From NCBI RefSeq assembly GCF_001542915.1, contig NZ_LNNH01000028.1, forward strand, positions 105,455 to 169,454: DNA of 64,000 bases, read 5' to 3'. The notes under the pieces are model-generated. The model worked only from the letters and a program-made list of their open reading frames with translations. It was not told the origin of the DNA and ran no database searches. Position 1 is the stretch's first letter. The number at the start of each line of letters is the position of its first letter. Shown one piece after another: positions 26,842 to 36,512 of the stretch. The stretch comes from Peribacillus simplex. GTDB lineage: Bacteria > Bacillota > Bacilli > Bacillales > DSM-1321. Both the position numbers and the translations under genes were made by a program.

Positions 26842-27983
26842 AGCCAATCAGAGTCATGATGGTGTTGGATACCCTGGATGTAAGCGGAACGGAAACTCAT
26901 GTGCTAAGTCTCGTAAAGGAGCTGCAGGCTAGAGGAATCTATACTGCAGTAGTAACAGGAGACGGAAGTATGATAAGTCGTTTGCGGGAGACGGGTTGCG
27001 CCATTCATAATATGGATTTTCCTGCAACATTCACGATGAAATCAGGAACGGGATCAATCGTATTAAGCAACCTTGTAGATTTGTTACAGCAAGAACAGAT
27101 AACACTCGTGCATGGCCACCAGATCAATTCCGGCCACATCTCTGCCAAAGCAGCGAAAATCGCCAATATTCCGTTCATCTTCACACTGCATGGCACCTAC
27201 TTTCCCGAAAGTGATATAAAAAGTGTGCTGCAGCTGACAGATGCTGCGATTGCAGTTAGCGACCCAGTAAAAAAACGGCTTCAGCCATTGTTTGCGAAGG
27301 AAATTGAAGTGATAGCAAATGGAATTGATACCGCGCTATTTTCCCCTTCTCCTTCAATGGAATTAAGAAAGAAAATGAATATTCCCCTGAATGCCAAAGT
27401 CATTGTTTACTGCAGCAGAATAACTCGGCATAAAGGAAAAATCTGCATGCTATTAATTAAGGCCTGCAGGGAGTTAAAATTAAAGGATATTTCCAACCTG
27501 CATGTAATCGTCGTCGGGAACGGACGGCAATTGAAGGATATCAAGAGCATGGCAGCAAGTATCCAGACCTCATGTAAGGAGGATTTCATTCATTTCACCG
27601 GGGAACAAAAGGATGTGAAGGACTATTACGCAGTTGCAGACTATGTGGTGGGTACAGGCAGGGTTGCTTTGGAAGCAATGGCATGCGAAAAACCAGTCAT
27701 TTCTTGTGGAAATCTAGGATACTTTGGAGAAGTGAACAGGAATAACTTTCAACAAGCGTGGGAGTGTTATTTCGGGGATCACGCTGCAGAGCAGACATGC
27801 ACCCAAGCGTTGCTTTATCGCGACCTGCGTAACCTCCTTAGATCGGATATTGGTTTGCAAACAGGTCGGGATTTACGGAAATTGGTAGTGAATCAATTCG
27901 ATAGCAAAAAAAACATATTACCGCTCATTGAGTTATATACAAATACGGTCCAAACATTTGAACAGCAGCAGGCCATAAAGTAG
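26838..27983 (+). CDS. Glycosyltransferase family 4-like protein
   Basis: 381-residue GT-B enzyme. MMVLDTLDVSGTETHVLSLVKEL is the typical acceptor-side N-terminus, VVTGDGSM and LVHGHQINSGHISAKAAK follow, and the donor-side half has VIANGIDTALFSP, VYCSRITRHKG, and the EX7E-like stretch GTGRVALEAMACEKPVISCG. Donor and acceptor are unknown. Its start overlaps the stop of the 78-residue protein. Given the divergent DUF2642 genes, a spore-surface glycosylation role is possible but unproven. Confidence 0.87.
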   Translation: MKPIRVMMVLDTLDVSGTETHVLSLVKELQARGIYTAVVTGDGSMISRLRETGCAIHNMDFPATFTMKSGTGSIVLSNLVDLLQQEQITLVHGHQINSGHISAKAAKIANIPFIFTLHGTYFPESDIKSVLQLTDAAIAVSDPVKKRLQPLFAKEIEVIANGIDTALFSPSPSMELRKKMNIPLNAKVIVYCSRITRHKGKICMLLIKACRELKLKDISNLHVIVVGNGRQLKDIKSMAASIQTSCKEDFIHFTGEQKDVKDYYAVADYVVGTGRVALEAMACEKPVISCGNLGYFGEVNRNNFQQAWECYFGDHAAEQTCTQALLYRDLRNLLRSDIGLQTGRDLRKLVVNQFDSKKNILPLIELYTNTVQTFEQQQAIK

Positions 27984-28192
27984 GCTCTGCTGCTTATACA
28001 TACGATCAAATACTTATATTTTGGTAATGAAGGCACAGGGAAAATGAAGTCAGCATTCTCGTTTCATGCAATAGGGATGAGGGAAGATGGAAAATCCCGC
28101 CTATCATTAGTGCCTTGAGAAATGACTCCAATCGCTCTTTGATATGACTGACGAATTAGCAGAATAGGGAATAACTTCCTTTTGATTCTTAA

Positions 28193-29092
28193 CTAGGACA
28201 CACGCTGCTGTTGCTCCAAGTGTTCATGTTTTTTTGCTGTGGACATCTTATTGAGGGTAAGCAGGATTCCAAAAACCCACAATACGACTATACCAATATA
28301 GATATACACATGTGCTTCAATCGGGACCCATGTTGTTAAAAGCGTTCGTACATTTATTAAGATGATGAATCCCCCGACCAAGACGCCCATTAATTGAGCC
28401 GGAAGCATCCGAACGAGCCAGGCTGCAATCGGTGCAGCAACCACCCCGCCCATGATTAACGCCCCGACCCAAAGCCAATTAACTGCCTCCCACCCAAGTG
28501 AAAGGATAAAACCCAGGCTTCCAAAGAAAGCGATGGCAAATTCGCTTGTATCGACCGTTCCCACGGCTTTTCTGGCAGTCATCCCTTTTTTGGACAACAG
28601 GACGGGCGTTGCAATCGGTCCCCATCCACCACCTCCAGTAGCATCACAAAATCCAGCAAAGAGCCCTAACGGAATGGATTGCTTAACGGTTAATGGCCTA
28701 AAGGTTTCATGTTCCTTAGAAGGCTTGAAAATAAATAAAAAGCGAAAAAGAACGTATATCCCAAGCCCAAATAAAAATACGGCAATATACGGTTTCGCCA
28801 GTTCGGCAGGCAAGTTGCTCAGAAAGCATGCACCAACAAAGGCCCCTACCGAACCAGGAATGATCAAACGGTAGACCATATGTTTGTCCACGTTCCCAAA
28901 TTTGATATGCGAAGCTCCTGACACAGCAGTCGTGACCACTTCGGATAAATGAACGGATGCCGATGCCACTGCCGGTGCGATTCCAAATGTCAGCAATAGG
29001 GAAGTTGAACTCACTCCGTATCCCATTCCAAGTGAACCATCGATTAATTGGGCTAAAAATCCGATAAAGGCTAAAACAATTAACTTTTTCAT
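28193..29092 (-). CDS. Sulfite exporter TauE/SafE family permease
   Basis: 299-residue membrane protein with about eight hydrophobic helices in two repeats. The repeat motifs GSLGMGYGVSS and GFCDATGGGGWGPIATP are diagnostic of the TauE/SafE (DUF81) family, which moves sulfite, sulfonates or other sulfur anions. The ATG follows GGGGAAGCTC. It lies downstream of the sulfate-assimilation operon but after a strong terminator, so it is separately transcribed. As the operon has no CysP, this may be the sulfate or sulfite carrier; direction of transport is unknown. Confidence 0.85.
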   Translation of the reverse strand: MKKLIVLAFIGFLAQLIDGSLGMGYGVSSTSLLLTFGIAPAVASASVHLSEVVTTAVSGASHIKFGNVDKHMVYRLIIPGSVGAFVGACFLSNLPAELAKPYIAVFLFGLGIYVLFRFLFIFKPSKEHETFRPLTVKQSIPLGLFAGFCDATGGGGWGPIATPVLLSKKGMTARKAVGTVDTSEFAIAFFGSLGFILSLGWEAVNWLWVGALIMGGVVAAPIAAWLVRMLPAQLMGVLVGGFIILINVRTLLTTWVPIEAHVYIYIGIVVLWVFGILLTLNKMSTAKKHEHLEQQQRVS

Positions 29093-29157
29093 GAGCTTCC
29101 CCTTCTTAACGAAAATAAAAACTGGATAACATAGAATCGATGGGCTGTCATTGAGCC

Positions 29158-29206
29158 TGAAAAAAAGGCACGTAACCAAAAGGTATGACTTGTTGGTTAG
29201 GTGCCT
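29158..29206 (-). terminator. Terminator of the sulfate-assimilation operon
   Basis: AGGCACCTAACCAA pairs with TTGGTTACGTGCCT (one mismatch), followed by seven T on the minus strand, 27 bp after sirC. Confidence 0.87.
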
Positions 29207-29232
29207 TCAGTTTTTCTGATCAGCCCGATGAT

Positions 29233-29853
29233 TTATTTGAATTCAGCTTCTACTGGCAACAGCCTAGCTAAAAAGCGATATCTTTCTTTCGTGGAATGTT
29301 TATATATATCGGCAATCGATTCTTTCAATAGTTTGGATTTTTCCTCATTTGTTAACAAGCTTTTCTTGATGATCATCCTTGCTTCAAAAAGGAATTCCAA
29401 ATATTCCTCATATGATTCATCATAAACGTCCCCTAAATCATTCCTGATTTTTTTGGAGAGCGCCGGGCTAGCTCCATTAGTCGAAACACTTATCGAAAGC
29501 ATGCCCCGATTCAAGGTTGCTGGTATATGAAAATTACCAAGTTCATGATTACTGATCACGTTCACCAATTGACTAGATGAGGCATTCCGGTACACCCGTT
29601 CATTTACTTCTTCTGAATTTGTTGCAACGATGATTAAAAATGCTTCTCGATAGTCAGCTTCTTCCACTTCTTTTAAAGAAACGCGAATTCCCCCTTCTCT
29701 TTCCAATAATCGGAATTCCTCGCATATGTCAGGACTAACGACGGTCACATCAGCTCCAGCATCCAATAAGGGGCGCGCTTTGAAGTAACCAATTTTTCCC
29801 CCGCCGATAATGACACACTTCCTATTTTCGATATTAAGCGTAATTGGATACAC
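29233..29853 (-). CDS. sirC: Precorrin-2 dehydrogenase (SirC/YlnF-like)
   Basis: 206-residue NAD-dependent enzyme oxidising precorrin-2 to sirohydrochlorin. The Rossmann motif CVIIGGGKIGYFKARPLLDAGADVTVVSP is near the N-terminus, and ISVSTNGASPALSKKIR is the conserved C-terminal family motif. Its start overlaps sirB by 20 bp. With SumT and SirB it completes siroheme synthesis for the sulfite reductase in the same operon. Confidence 0.92.
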   Translation of the reverse strand: MYPITLNIENRKCVIIGGGKIGYFKARPLLDAGADVTVVSPDICEEFRLLEREGGIRVSLKEVEEADYREAFLIIVATNSEEVNERVYRNASSSQLVNVISNHELGNFHIPATLNRGMLSISVSTNGASPALSKKIRNDLGDVYDESYEEYLEFLFEARMIIKKSLLTNEEKSKLLKESIADIYKHSTKERYRFLARLLPVEAEFK

Positions 29854-30595
29854 AAGCTCTCTCCCCCTTCAATTCATGTATACGGTCTCTCAATATCCGT
29901 TCAATTTTCGGGTGATAACCGAGATAATTACAAAGGATGATTTTTCGCCCTTCGGCATTCGCAATTCTTTGCCAATCGTTTTGGATGGACTGCATCAATA
30001 TACCCGTAAACAACAGGTAGGGCAGTATGAAAACTTTGTTGGATTGAGAGGCGGCAGCCATCTCCAATGCTTCGGCATAGCTTGGTGCGGCAGCTGTCAG
30101 ATAGCATTCCTGCACCTGGCTTTTTGGGAACCTGTTCCGAAGCAAGTCAGCCAGCTGTCCCAAATCCCGTTTTACGTCGGGGTCACTGCTGCCTCTTCCA
30201 ACCAACAAAATGAAAGAATCCTTGGTAACCTCTTCATTCGTTTCTTCCAATCGTTCCACTAAGATGTCAACCATTCGGTCACTGACACCGATTGGCCTTC
30301 CATATTTCAAGGGTACAGCTGGATATCGACTTTTCATTTTGTCCAATACGACCGGAATATCATGTTTCGCATGTACAGCAGTCAGTAACAGGACGGGGAT
30401 GGCAATGATACTTGTCGCTCCTAGTCGTATGCATCGTTCGTAAGCTTCTTCAATCGACGGGGCTTCCAATTCCAAAAAGCAATATTCCTGAATCGGGTTT
30501 GGATGTGATTTCATACAAACCTTTATAAAATCAATGGCCTGGACTGAAGCTTCTTTAACACGGCTTCCATGGCATATGTATAAAATTGCTTCCAT
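29834..30595 (-). CDS. sirB: Sirohydrochlorin ferrochelatase (SirB/YlnE-like)
   Basis: 253-residue class II chelatase with two CbiX-type halves: ILYICHGSRVKEA holds the N-terminal metal-binding His, and VLLLTAVHAKHDIP the second one; the second half begins LLVGRGSSDPD. It inserts Fe2+ into sirohydrochlorin to give siroheme. The ATG overlaps the sumT stop codon (TAATG). Confidence 0.9.
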   Translation of the reverse strand: MEAILYICHGSRVKEASVQAIDFIKVCMKSHPNPIQEYCFLELEAPSIEEAYERCIRLGATSIIAIPVLLLTAVHAKHDIPVVLDKMKSRYPAVPLKYGRPIGVSDRMVDILVERLEETNEEVTKDSFILLVGRGSSDPDVKRDLGQLADLLRNRFPKSQVQECYLTAAAPSYAEALEMAAASQSNKVFILPYLLFTGILMQSIQNDWQRIANAEGRKIILCNYLGYHPKIERILRDRIHELKGERACVSNYA

Positions 30596-31371
30596 TAATA
30601 AGCCTCATTCGCGAGCATATTTTCGGTTTGTTTTGTTTCAAACCATTTGATTTTTTCGCGTAAATGAACGACATCTCCGACTACGATCATGCATGGATTG
30701 GAGATTTGTTCGATTTGTGCGGTTTCCACAACCTTCGTTAATGTACTGATGGCCGTCTTTTGGTTTTTTAAAGTCCCCCAATGAATCAGAGCTACCGGAG
30801 TGTCCGGATTTTTCCCATACTCCAAGAGTTTCCCTTGAATATATGGCAAGTTCTTCACTCCCATATAAATGGCTAATGTATCAATGCCTTTCGCCAGGGA
30901 TTCCCACTTAATATCGTCCTTTCCATCCTTTTTCCGATGTCCAGTAACTATTGCAAACGATGATGAATGGTCCCTATGCGTAACGGGAATGCCTGCATAG
31001 GCCGTCGCTGCGATTCCAGCCGTGATTCCGGGGACAATTTCAAAGCTTACGCCACTTTTGGCAAGAGCTTCCGCTTCCTCTCCGCCCCTTCCAAAGACAA
31101 AAGGATCGCCGCCTTTCAAACGGGTTACGACCTTTCCCCTTTTTGCATATTTAACCAAAAAACGATTGATCGTTTCTTGCTGCAACAAATGATAGTCCGG
31201 TAGCTTCCCGCAATTGATCAATTCCACGCCAGGTTTTGCATGATTCAATAACTCTTTGTTGACAAGTCGATCGTATAAAATGACATCAGCTTCCTGAATG
31301 CATTTCAATCCTTTTATCGTGATTAAATCTGGATCTCCGGGACCGGCTCCTACTAGATATACTTTTCCCAT
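30595..31371 (-). CDS. sumT: Uroporphyrinogen-III C-methyltransferase (SumT/CobA)
   Basis: 258-residue SAM-dependent methyltransferase converting uroporphyrinogen III to precorrin-2. VYLVGAGPGDPDLITIKG, RLKGGDPFVFGRGGEEA and VVPGITAGIAATAYAGIPVTHR are the classic SumT signature blocks. It corresponds to B. subtilis YlnD. Upstream lies the DUF3906 gene; downstream sirB overlaps. Confidence 0.95.
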   Translation of the reverse strand: MGKVYLVGAGPGDPDLITIKGLKCIQEADVILYDRLVNKELLNHAKPGVELINCGKLPDYHLLQQETINRFLVKYAKRGKVVTRLKGGDPFVFGRGGEEAEALAKSGVSFEIVPGITAGIAATAYAGIPVTHRDHSSSFAIVTGHRKKDGKDDIKWESLAKGIDTLAIYMGVKNLPYIQGKLLEYGKNPDTPVALIHWGTLKNQKTAISTLTKVVETAQIEQISNPCMIVVGDVVHLREKIKWFETKQTENMLANEAY

Positions 31372-31389
31372 TTTGCTACCTGCCTTCCC

Positions 31390-31605
31390 TTAGAGAATCG
31401 TTTCGAACTTCGTTAAAATGAAACCAGCTCCATTAGTTAGTTGCTTTTTTTCGTATAAGGAGATGTCTTCCACATCGGGCATTTTCAGAAAATGCTTTTC
31501 CAGCTCAACATCAACAAACTGGAATGCTCTTTCATCCGAATCGGCGACAATGATGACGTGGATTGGAACTTCGTCGATAGTGACTTCAAAACGGTATAGA
31601 TTCAT
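31390..31605 (-). CDS. DUF3906 family protein
   Basis: 71-residue small protein, NLYRFEVTIDEVPIHVIIVADSDERAF at the start, one alpha/beta domain. DUF3906 proteins recur in sulfur-assimilation operons of Bacillus and Geobacillus but have no known role. The ATG used here begins the conserved part; the longer frame extends over the reductase gene's end. It lies 19 bp after the sulfite reductase gene. Confidence 0.75.
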   Translation of the reverse strand: MNLYRFEVTIDEVPIHVIIVADSDERAFQFVDVELEKHFLKMPDVEDISLYEKKQLTNGAGFILTKFETIL

Positions 31606-31624
31606 AGATTGCTTACATCTCCCA

Positions 31625-33250
31625 TTAAACGGCCACTTCAGCCAATATATCGTCAAGCTTGATTTGCAGCTCCGCTTTTCCTACCCTTTTCACAAAATCA
31701 AGGAAGGTTTCGGCTGGAAGCTTGGTTTGTTTGAAAAACAGGATGAGTTCTTTCAGCACATGGTAGAGTTGTTCAGCTTCCACTTTCCCTTTAAGCTTTT
31801 CATTGTATTTCCCGCCTTCTTGCAAGGTACCGCCTACGTATATTTCGAATGCTTCGACCATTTTTTTATCCTGGTTTTTCATCTTTATGCCCTGAAGGCC
31901 TATTTCAGCAATCGCCCGTTGCCCACAGTTATTCGGACAGCCTACCATATGCATCCTAACCGGTACATCAAGTGCCATTTCCCTATCCAGTCTTTCAGAA
32001 ATGCTTCTCATCCTGTTTTTGGTTTCCACGAGAGCAAGGTTGCAATATTCAATGCCTGTACAAGAAACGGAATAGCCTATGAAATTTTTAGGTTGATACG
32101 GAAACCTTTCAAAGATGGATTCCCGTTTCAATTCCTCAAGTTTTTCCTCAGAGACATTGGGAATGATTAGATTCTGGGAATTACAGTAACGGATTTCACC
32201 ATTCCCATAGTTTTTTGCCAGTTCGGCAAACTCGATCACTTCCGCTGGAGTTAGGCGACCAACCGGAATATTAACACCCACATAATGGAGTCCTTTTTGT
32301 TTTTGTTGATGGATCCCATAGAAGTACCCTGCATTCCAGCCCTTCACTGCACTTTCACCTTTTTTGGGAAGCGGTCCCGTGTATTCCAGCAATTTTTCGA
32401 GAAATTGCTCTGGACCCCAATCCGCAACGAGGAATTTCAAACGTGAGCGATGACGCTTTTCACGGTAGCCAAAGTCACGAAATATCGTCGTGATTGCCGC
32501 TGCTACTTCAACGGTTCTTTCAGGTAAAATAAATAAATCAAGCTCCTCAGCCAGCATCGGGACGGAGGATAATCCTCCGCCTACCTTCACATGAAAACCA
32601 ACTTCGGTTTTCCCTTCCATTTCCTTGGTTGCAGGATTGAAAGAAAGGCAGTTAATTTCAGCATTCGAGGCATTGTGAATATTCGCACTAATTGACATTT
32701 TATATTTCCTTGGAAGATTCGAATAATCTTCATTCAGCCGGAAATATTCAAAAACATCATAAAGGACATCACGTGTATCAAAAAGTTCATCATGGTCGAT
32801 TCCTGCCAATGCATTCCCGATGATATTTCGGGTAATATCACCACAAGCACCGGCCGTAGTCATTCCCACGCGCTCTAAACGGTTCAAGATATCCGGTACT
32901 TGCTCTATCGTCAACCAATGAAATTGGATGGCTTGACGAGTGGTGATATCATACACACCGCGGCCGTAATCTTCAGCAATGCCCGCTAATGCGATTTGTT
33001 GATCATATGTGACGATTCCTCCTGGAATAACGACACGCATCATCCAGTAGCCTGCTTCCTTGGGACGTTGCAGGTAAAGGCCGGCCCATTTGAACATATC
33101 CCATTCCTCTTTAGGAATCGATTCAAAACCATTTGCGGCATAATGGGCAATATCTTCAAAGATCTTCAACCCGTCTTTTTCCAATTTCCTGATTTCCGTT
33201 TTATTTTTAGCAATCAAAGGATTATCCGACCAAAATTTCTCGTACACCAT
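31625..33250 (-). CDS. Siroheme-dependent nitrite/sulfite reductase
   Basis: 541-residue single-chain reductase with two ferredoxin-like halves and the siroheme-[4Fe-4S] ligands CTGIEYCNLALVETK and GCPNNCGQRAIAEIG (Cys-x5-Cys and Cys-x3-Cys). Length and motifs match the ferredoxin-type enzymes annotated as nitrite/sulfite reductase in Bacillus. Its operon makes it almost certainly a sulfite reductase (sulfite + 6 e- to sulfide); it replaces the CysJI pair of B. subtilis. AAGGAGG is seven bases upstream of the ATG. Confidence 0.92.
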   Translation of the reverse strand: MVYEKFWSDNPLIAKNKTEIRKLEKDGLKIFEDIAHYAANGFESIPKEEWDMFKWAGLYLQRPKEAGYWMMRVVIPGGIVTYDQQIALAGIAEDYGRGVYDITTRQAIQFHWLTIEQVPDILNRLERVGMTTAGACGDITRNIIGNALAGIDHDELFDTRDVLYDVFEYFRLNEDYSNLPRKYKMSISANIHNASNAEINCLSFNPATKEMEGKTEVGFHVKVGGGLSSVPMLAEELDLFILPERTVEVAAAITTIFRDFGYREKRHRSRLKFLVADWGPEQFLEKLLEYTGPLPKKGESAVKGWNAGYFYGIHQQKQKGLHYVGVNIPVGRLTPAEVIEFAELAKNYGNGEIRYCNSQNLIIPNVSEEKLEELKRESIFERFPYQPKNFIGYSVSCTGIEYCNLALVETKNRMRSISERLDREMALDVPVRMHMVGCPNNCGQRAIAEIGLQGIKMKNQDKKMVEAFEIYVGGTLQEGGKYNEKLKGKVEAEQLYHVLKELILFFKQTKLPAETFLDFVKRVGKAELQIKLDDILAEVAV

Positions 33251-33266
33251 TCGTTTTCCTCCTTGA

Positions 33267-33866
33267 TTAAATCGCTCTCTTTGCTGTCAAAAAGCCGATT
33301 ACTTGTTCAACGCACTCTTCTACACTGTACTGGTTGGATTCCAAGATGATTTCCGGCTGTACTGGCTCCTCGTATGGGGAGTCGATTCCGGTAAAGTCTT
33401 TGATGATTCCCTTACGCGCCTTGTCGTAAAGGCCTTTCGGATCACGCACTTCGCATTCTTCGATGGGACACTTTATGTATACTTCAATAAACTCCCCTTC
33501 TTCGAGTAAATCGCGGACTATCTGCCGGTCCGCCCGAAAAGGTGATATGAAGGCGGTCAATACGAACTGCCCGCTATCCACAAAAAGCTTGGATACTTCG
33601 CCGATCCGCCTGATATTCTCCGTCCGATCCTCTTCGGAGAACCCTAAATCTTTATTTAACCCATGACGGATATTATCGCCATCCAACACATAACTTCGAA
33701 TATCCCGATTATAAAGCTCCTTGGCGACTGCGTTTGCAATGGTTGATTTCCCTGATCCCGAAAGCCCCGTGAACCATAGGACTGTGCTTTCATGCCCGTT
33801 CTGCTTCCGGCGCAAATCCTTGGTCAGTGACGATTCATGCCATGTTACATTTGTGTTTTTATTCAT
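33267..33866 (-). CDS. cysC: Adenylyl-sulfate kinase
   Basis: 199-residue kinase phosphorylating APS to PAPS. The P-loop GLSGSGKST is at about residues 34-42, [26 protein letters not shown] is the APS-binding block, and [10 protein letters not shown] and [10 protein letters not shown] are family motifs. A G-rich ribosome binding site precedes the ATG, 39 bp after sat and 16 bp before the reductase gene. Confidence 0.95.
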   Translation of the reverse strand: MNKNTNVTWHESSLTKDLRRKQNGHESTVLWFTGLSGSGKSTIANAVAKELYNRDIRSYVLDGDNIRHGLNKDLGFSEEDRTENIRRIGEVSKLFVDSGQFVLTAFISPFRADRQIVRDLLEEGEFIEVYIKCPIEECEVRDPKGLYDKARKGIIKDFTGIDSPYEEPVQPEIILESNQYSVEECVEQVIGFLTAKRAI

Positions 33867-33905
33867 TGTGCTCCCCCTCTTCCTTCAAACCTTCAAATTC
33901 ACTAC

Positions 33906-35054
33906 TTAGTTATAAACTTCATTCTTCTTTAGACCTTCGATCAACACCTCAATGACTTCCTTACGGCTAAAGGTGGCCGGAGGAATTTCACCGTTACGCA
34001 GCATCTCCCTTACCTTCGTTCCGGAAAGGATCACATGGTCTTCCTTGCGATGCGGGCAAGTTTTTGCCGATGCCATATTGCCGCAGGCTTTGCAATAAAA
34101 ACTATGTTCAAAGAATAACAGTGTGATGCCTAGCTCATCCGCATTAAAATTACCGAAGATTTTTTGCGCATCATATGTGCCATAATAATCGCCAACCCCC
34201 GCATGATCACGCCCGACAATAAAATGAGTGCAGCCATAGTTTTTACGGACCATCGCATGGAAAATGGCTTCCCTCGGCCCTGCATATCGCATCGCAGCAG
34301 GGAAAACGGCAAGCGAGACTCGATCCTCAGGATAGTACTTTTCAAGCAGCACCTTATAGCTTTCCATCCTCACATCTGCCGGAATGTCATCGGATTTGGT
34401 GGCACCTACTAGCGGATTCAGGAATAAACCGTCAACGATCTCCAGAGCTGTCTTTTGGATGTATTCATGTGCACGATGAACAGGGTTCCTTGTCTGGAAT
34501 CCGACAACCGTTTTCCAGCCCTTCGCTGCAAAATCTGCCCTTGTCTCGACAGGGTCCAAATAATGGGCATGGAATTGGGTACGCTCGATTCTTTTGACCA
34601 ATTTTATTTCTCCGCCGGCATATACGTTTCCGCGGTCATATAAATTTTTCACACCTGGATGCTGCTCGTCATCCGTTTGATAGACCCATGTTGCTTCCAA
34701 TTTTTTATCCGGAGTGAAGATATCGGAAACGGTAAGGACTCCATATGTTTCCCCCTCATGAGTCAGCTTGACTTCCTCGCCGATAGTAAGGGTCTTTGCC
34801 GCCGCTTCAGTTAAGGGCAGTGTAATCGGAATGCTCCAAACGTGGCCGCTGCTTAGCCTCATCGTCTTGACAACAGCATCATAATCTCTTTTCGAAAAGA
34901 ATCCTTTTATCGGGCTGTATGCACCCGTACCGATCAACTCAAGATCGCTTAATGCGATGGCATCAATTTCGATCGAGTTTGTTATTTTACTAATATCATA
35001 TGTTGGTTCCCAAAGATCAATTAATGTTCCTCCGTGAGGCAGACTGATTGTCAT
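33906..35054 (-). CDS. sat: Sulfate adenylyltransferase (ATP sulfurylase)
   Basis: 382-residue enzyme making APS from ATP and sulfate. The active-site motifs [15 protein letters not shown] and [13 protein letters not shown] are both intact, as is [13 protein letters not shown] at the C-terminus. A zinc-site-like [16 protein letters not shown] is visible. AGGGGG is upstream of the ATG; the gene lies 29 bp after cysH. In B. subtilis cysP sits between cysH and sat, but it is missing here. Confidence 0.96.
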   Translation of the reverse strand: MTISLPHGGTLIDLWEPTYDISKITNSIEIDAIALSDLELIGTGAYSPIKGFFSKRDYDAVVKTMRLSSGHVWSIPITLPLTEAAAKTLTIGEEVKLTHEGETYGVLTVSDIFTPDKKLEATWVYQTDDEQHPGVKNLYDRGNVYAGGEIKLVKRIERTQFHAHYLDPVETRADFAAKGWKTVVGFQTRNPVHRAHEYIQKTALEIVDGLFLNPLVGATKSDDIPADVRMESYKVLLEKYYPEDRVSLAVFPAAMRYAGPREAIFHAMVRKNYGCTHFIVGRDHAGVGDYYGTYDAQKIFGNFNADELGITLLFFEHSFYCKACGNMASAKTCPHRKEDHVILSGTKVREMLRNGEIPPATFSRKEVIEVLIEGLKKNEVYN

Positions 35055-35083
35055 GCTAATTTCCCCCTATGGTTTCTATTTAT

Positions 35084-35800
35084 TTAGGATAAATGCAAGC
35101 CGCATTCCGTTTTTTGAGCGCCTTGCCAGCGGCCTGAACGTAAATCATCCGCATTTATGGCCGGTGTTGTGCATGTTTTGCATCCGATACTCGGATACCC
35201 GTTATCATGCAGGATATTATACGGCAGTCCATTTTTGTGTGCGTACCGCCAAACGTCCTTCCATGTCCAATGAATCAGTGGACATATTTTTATCGACTGA
35301 AACTTATTATCCTTGTTGATATACTCGGTCATAGCCCTTGTTTCGGATTGCTCGCGCCGCAGTCCGGACAGCCAAGCCGTTGCCGTTGAAAGCACATCGG
35401 TAAGCGGAGTGATTTTACGGATATGGCAACACTTGTTAGAGTCGTTAAGCCATAGTTCATCTCCATATTCCGCAGCTTGTTCCTCAAGCGTCAAAGCAGG
35501 TTTCTTCATCTCGATTAAAAGATTCGGATATCTTTTTTTCACTTGATCGATCAATTGGTACGTTTCTTCAAAATGGACATCTGTATCGAGGAAAACGATT
35601 TTGGCCGAAGGATTGACCTTTGCCAGTAAATCTGTAAGCACAATGCCTTCTATCCCAAAGCTGCAAGCATAAATGAGCTTATTCCCGTATTCCTCATTAG
35701 CCCATTGCAGTACTTCTAAAGCCCCTTTAGTCTCACTACCTTCAGAAAAGACCGGTAAAAAATCGGGATTGAAATTTTCATAATTAATTAATGCAGCCAA
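35084..35800 (-). CDS. cysH: Phosphoadenylyl/adenylyl-sulfate reductase CysH
   Basis: 238-residue reductase converting (P)APS to sulfite using thioredoxin. The PP-loop fold includes YACSFGIEG; the Cys pair KCCHIRK and the CKTCT motif are the ligands of a [4Fe-4S] cluster, as in assimilatory APS/PAPS reductases of Bacillus. The catalytic ECGLHLS closes the protein. The TTG start has GAGGGGG eight bases upstream; the longer frame has none. First large gene after the SAM riboswitch, preceded by yezD. Confidence 0.94.
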   Translation of the reverse strand: MAALINYENFNPDFLPVFSEGSETKGALEVLQWANEEYGNKLIYACSFGIEGIVLTDLLAKVNPSAKIVFLDTDVHFEETYQLIDQVKKRYPNLLIEMKKPALTLEEQAAEYGDELWLNDSNKCCHIRKITPLTDVLSTATAWLSGLRREQSETRAMTEYINKDNKFQSIKICPLIHWTWKDVWRYAHKNGLPYNILHDNGYPSIGCKTCTTPAINADDLRSGRWQGAQKTECGLHLS

Positions 35801-35972
35801 CTTTATAGCCCCCTCTAAAACTTTCTTGCGAATCATTGGCCAGAGTAACAGGTAATCGGAGCCCACAGTAATTTGTTCAAGTTTAAGTGATTCTAGGAAA
35901 AAGAGACGAATCTAACCAATACTCTCTTTATATCAGTTAAACACGCCTCTAGTTTCTCTAGTCAGCAGCTGC

Positions 35973-36116
35973 TTATTTAATTCTCAGCTTTTCATTTCTT
36001 TCCATTTGAATGATTTTACCATCTTGGACAATAAGTGTGATGGATCCGTATTTCATTGAATGAAGCATTTCTTGGAGCCGTTCAAATATTTCCTCAAGCT
36101 GATTCTCTTTATCCAA
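35973..36116 (-). CDS. yezD: YezD family small protein
   Basis: 47-residue protein, too short for standard tracks, starting with TTG after a GGGGGG-rich site eight bases upstream. Sequence begins LDKENQLEEIFERLQEML and ends with IIQMERNEKLRIK; the SMKYGSITLIVQDGKI core is the YezD signature. YezD proteins sit at the head of sulfur-metabolism operons in Bacillus but have no established function. Located between the SAM riboswitch and cysH. Confidence 0.85.
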   Translation of the reverse strand: MDKENQLEEIFERLQEMLHSMKYGSITLIVQDGKIIQMERNEKLRIK

Positions 36117-36222
36117 AATAGTTCCCCCCTAAGAAAATCGACGAATTGTTATTTTCTTAAATTTATATAATTCCACACAGCCTTACATTGTTATGGTTTA
36201 TTATAAGTTTTTTGAAAAAATA

Positions 36223-36377
36223 AAAATCTTTCCATCATGGAAAGATTTCAAGGTAAATAATCGTTACCTTATCTTCCAAAATGGTAAACCATTTTGTTGG
36301 ATGTAGCACCTTGCATACATCATGCAGGTTGCTGGACTTCAAAGGGCCAATTCCCTCCGTCGCTCTGGATAAGTTTT
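36223..36377 (-). promoter_or_regulatory. SAM (S-box) riboswitch with intrinsic terminator
   Basis: The minus-strand leader contains the conserved S-box core: CTTATC, AGAGCGACGGAGGGA, GGCCC, GAAGTCCAGCAACC and GATAAG closing the P1 helix (36268-36376). The expression platform is a perfect AAATCTTTCC/GGAAAGATTT hairpin followed by a T-rich run (36215-36248). High SAM should terminate transcription and shut off the whole sulfate-to-sulfide operon. The core is near-consensus and the call is firm. Confidence 0.95.
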
Positions 36378-36387
36378 ATTATTTTAA

Positions 36388-36415
36388 ATATTAACATATA
36401 TTCAATCCATGTCAA
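36388..36415 (-). promoter_or_regulatory. Promoter of the S-box-controlled sulfur operon
   Basis: Perfect -35 TTGACA, 16-bp spacer containing an extended TG one base before the -10 box TAATAT. It sits immediately upstream of the riboswitch core. Confidence 0.8.
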
Positions 36416-36512
36416 TGGAGTTTTCTTATAAAACAACTTGGATTAATTAAATGGTTGAATTGTCATTATTATACACACTACTCTCTTGTTATATTTATGT
36501 TCATGAATATGA

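Noticed and set aside
31418..32170. 250-codon plus-strand frame inside the sulfite reductase gene
   Set aside because: Antisense shadow of a gene whose motifs are intact.
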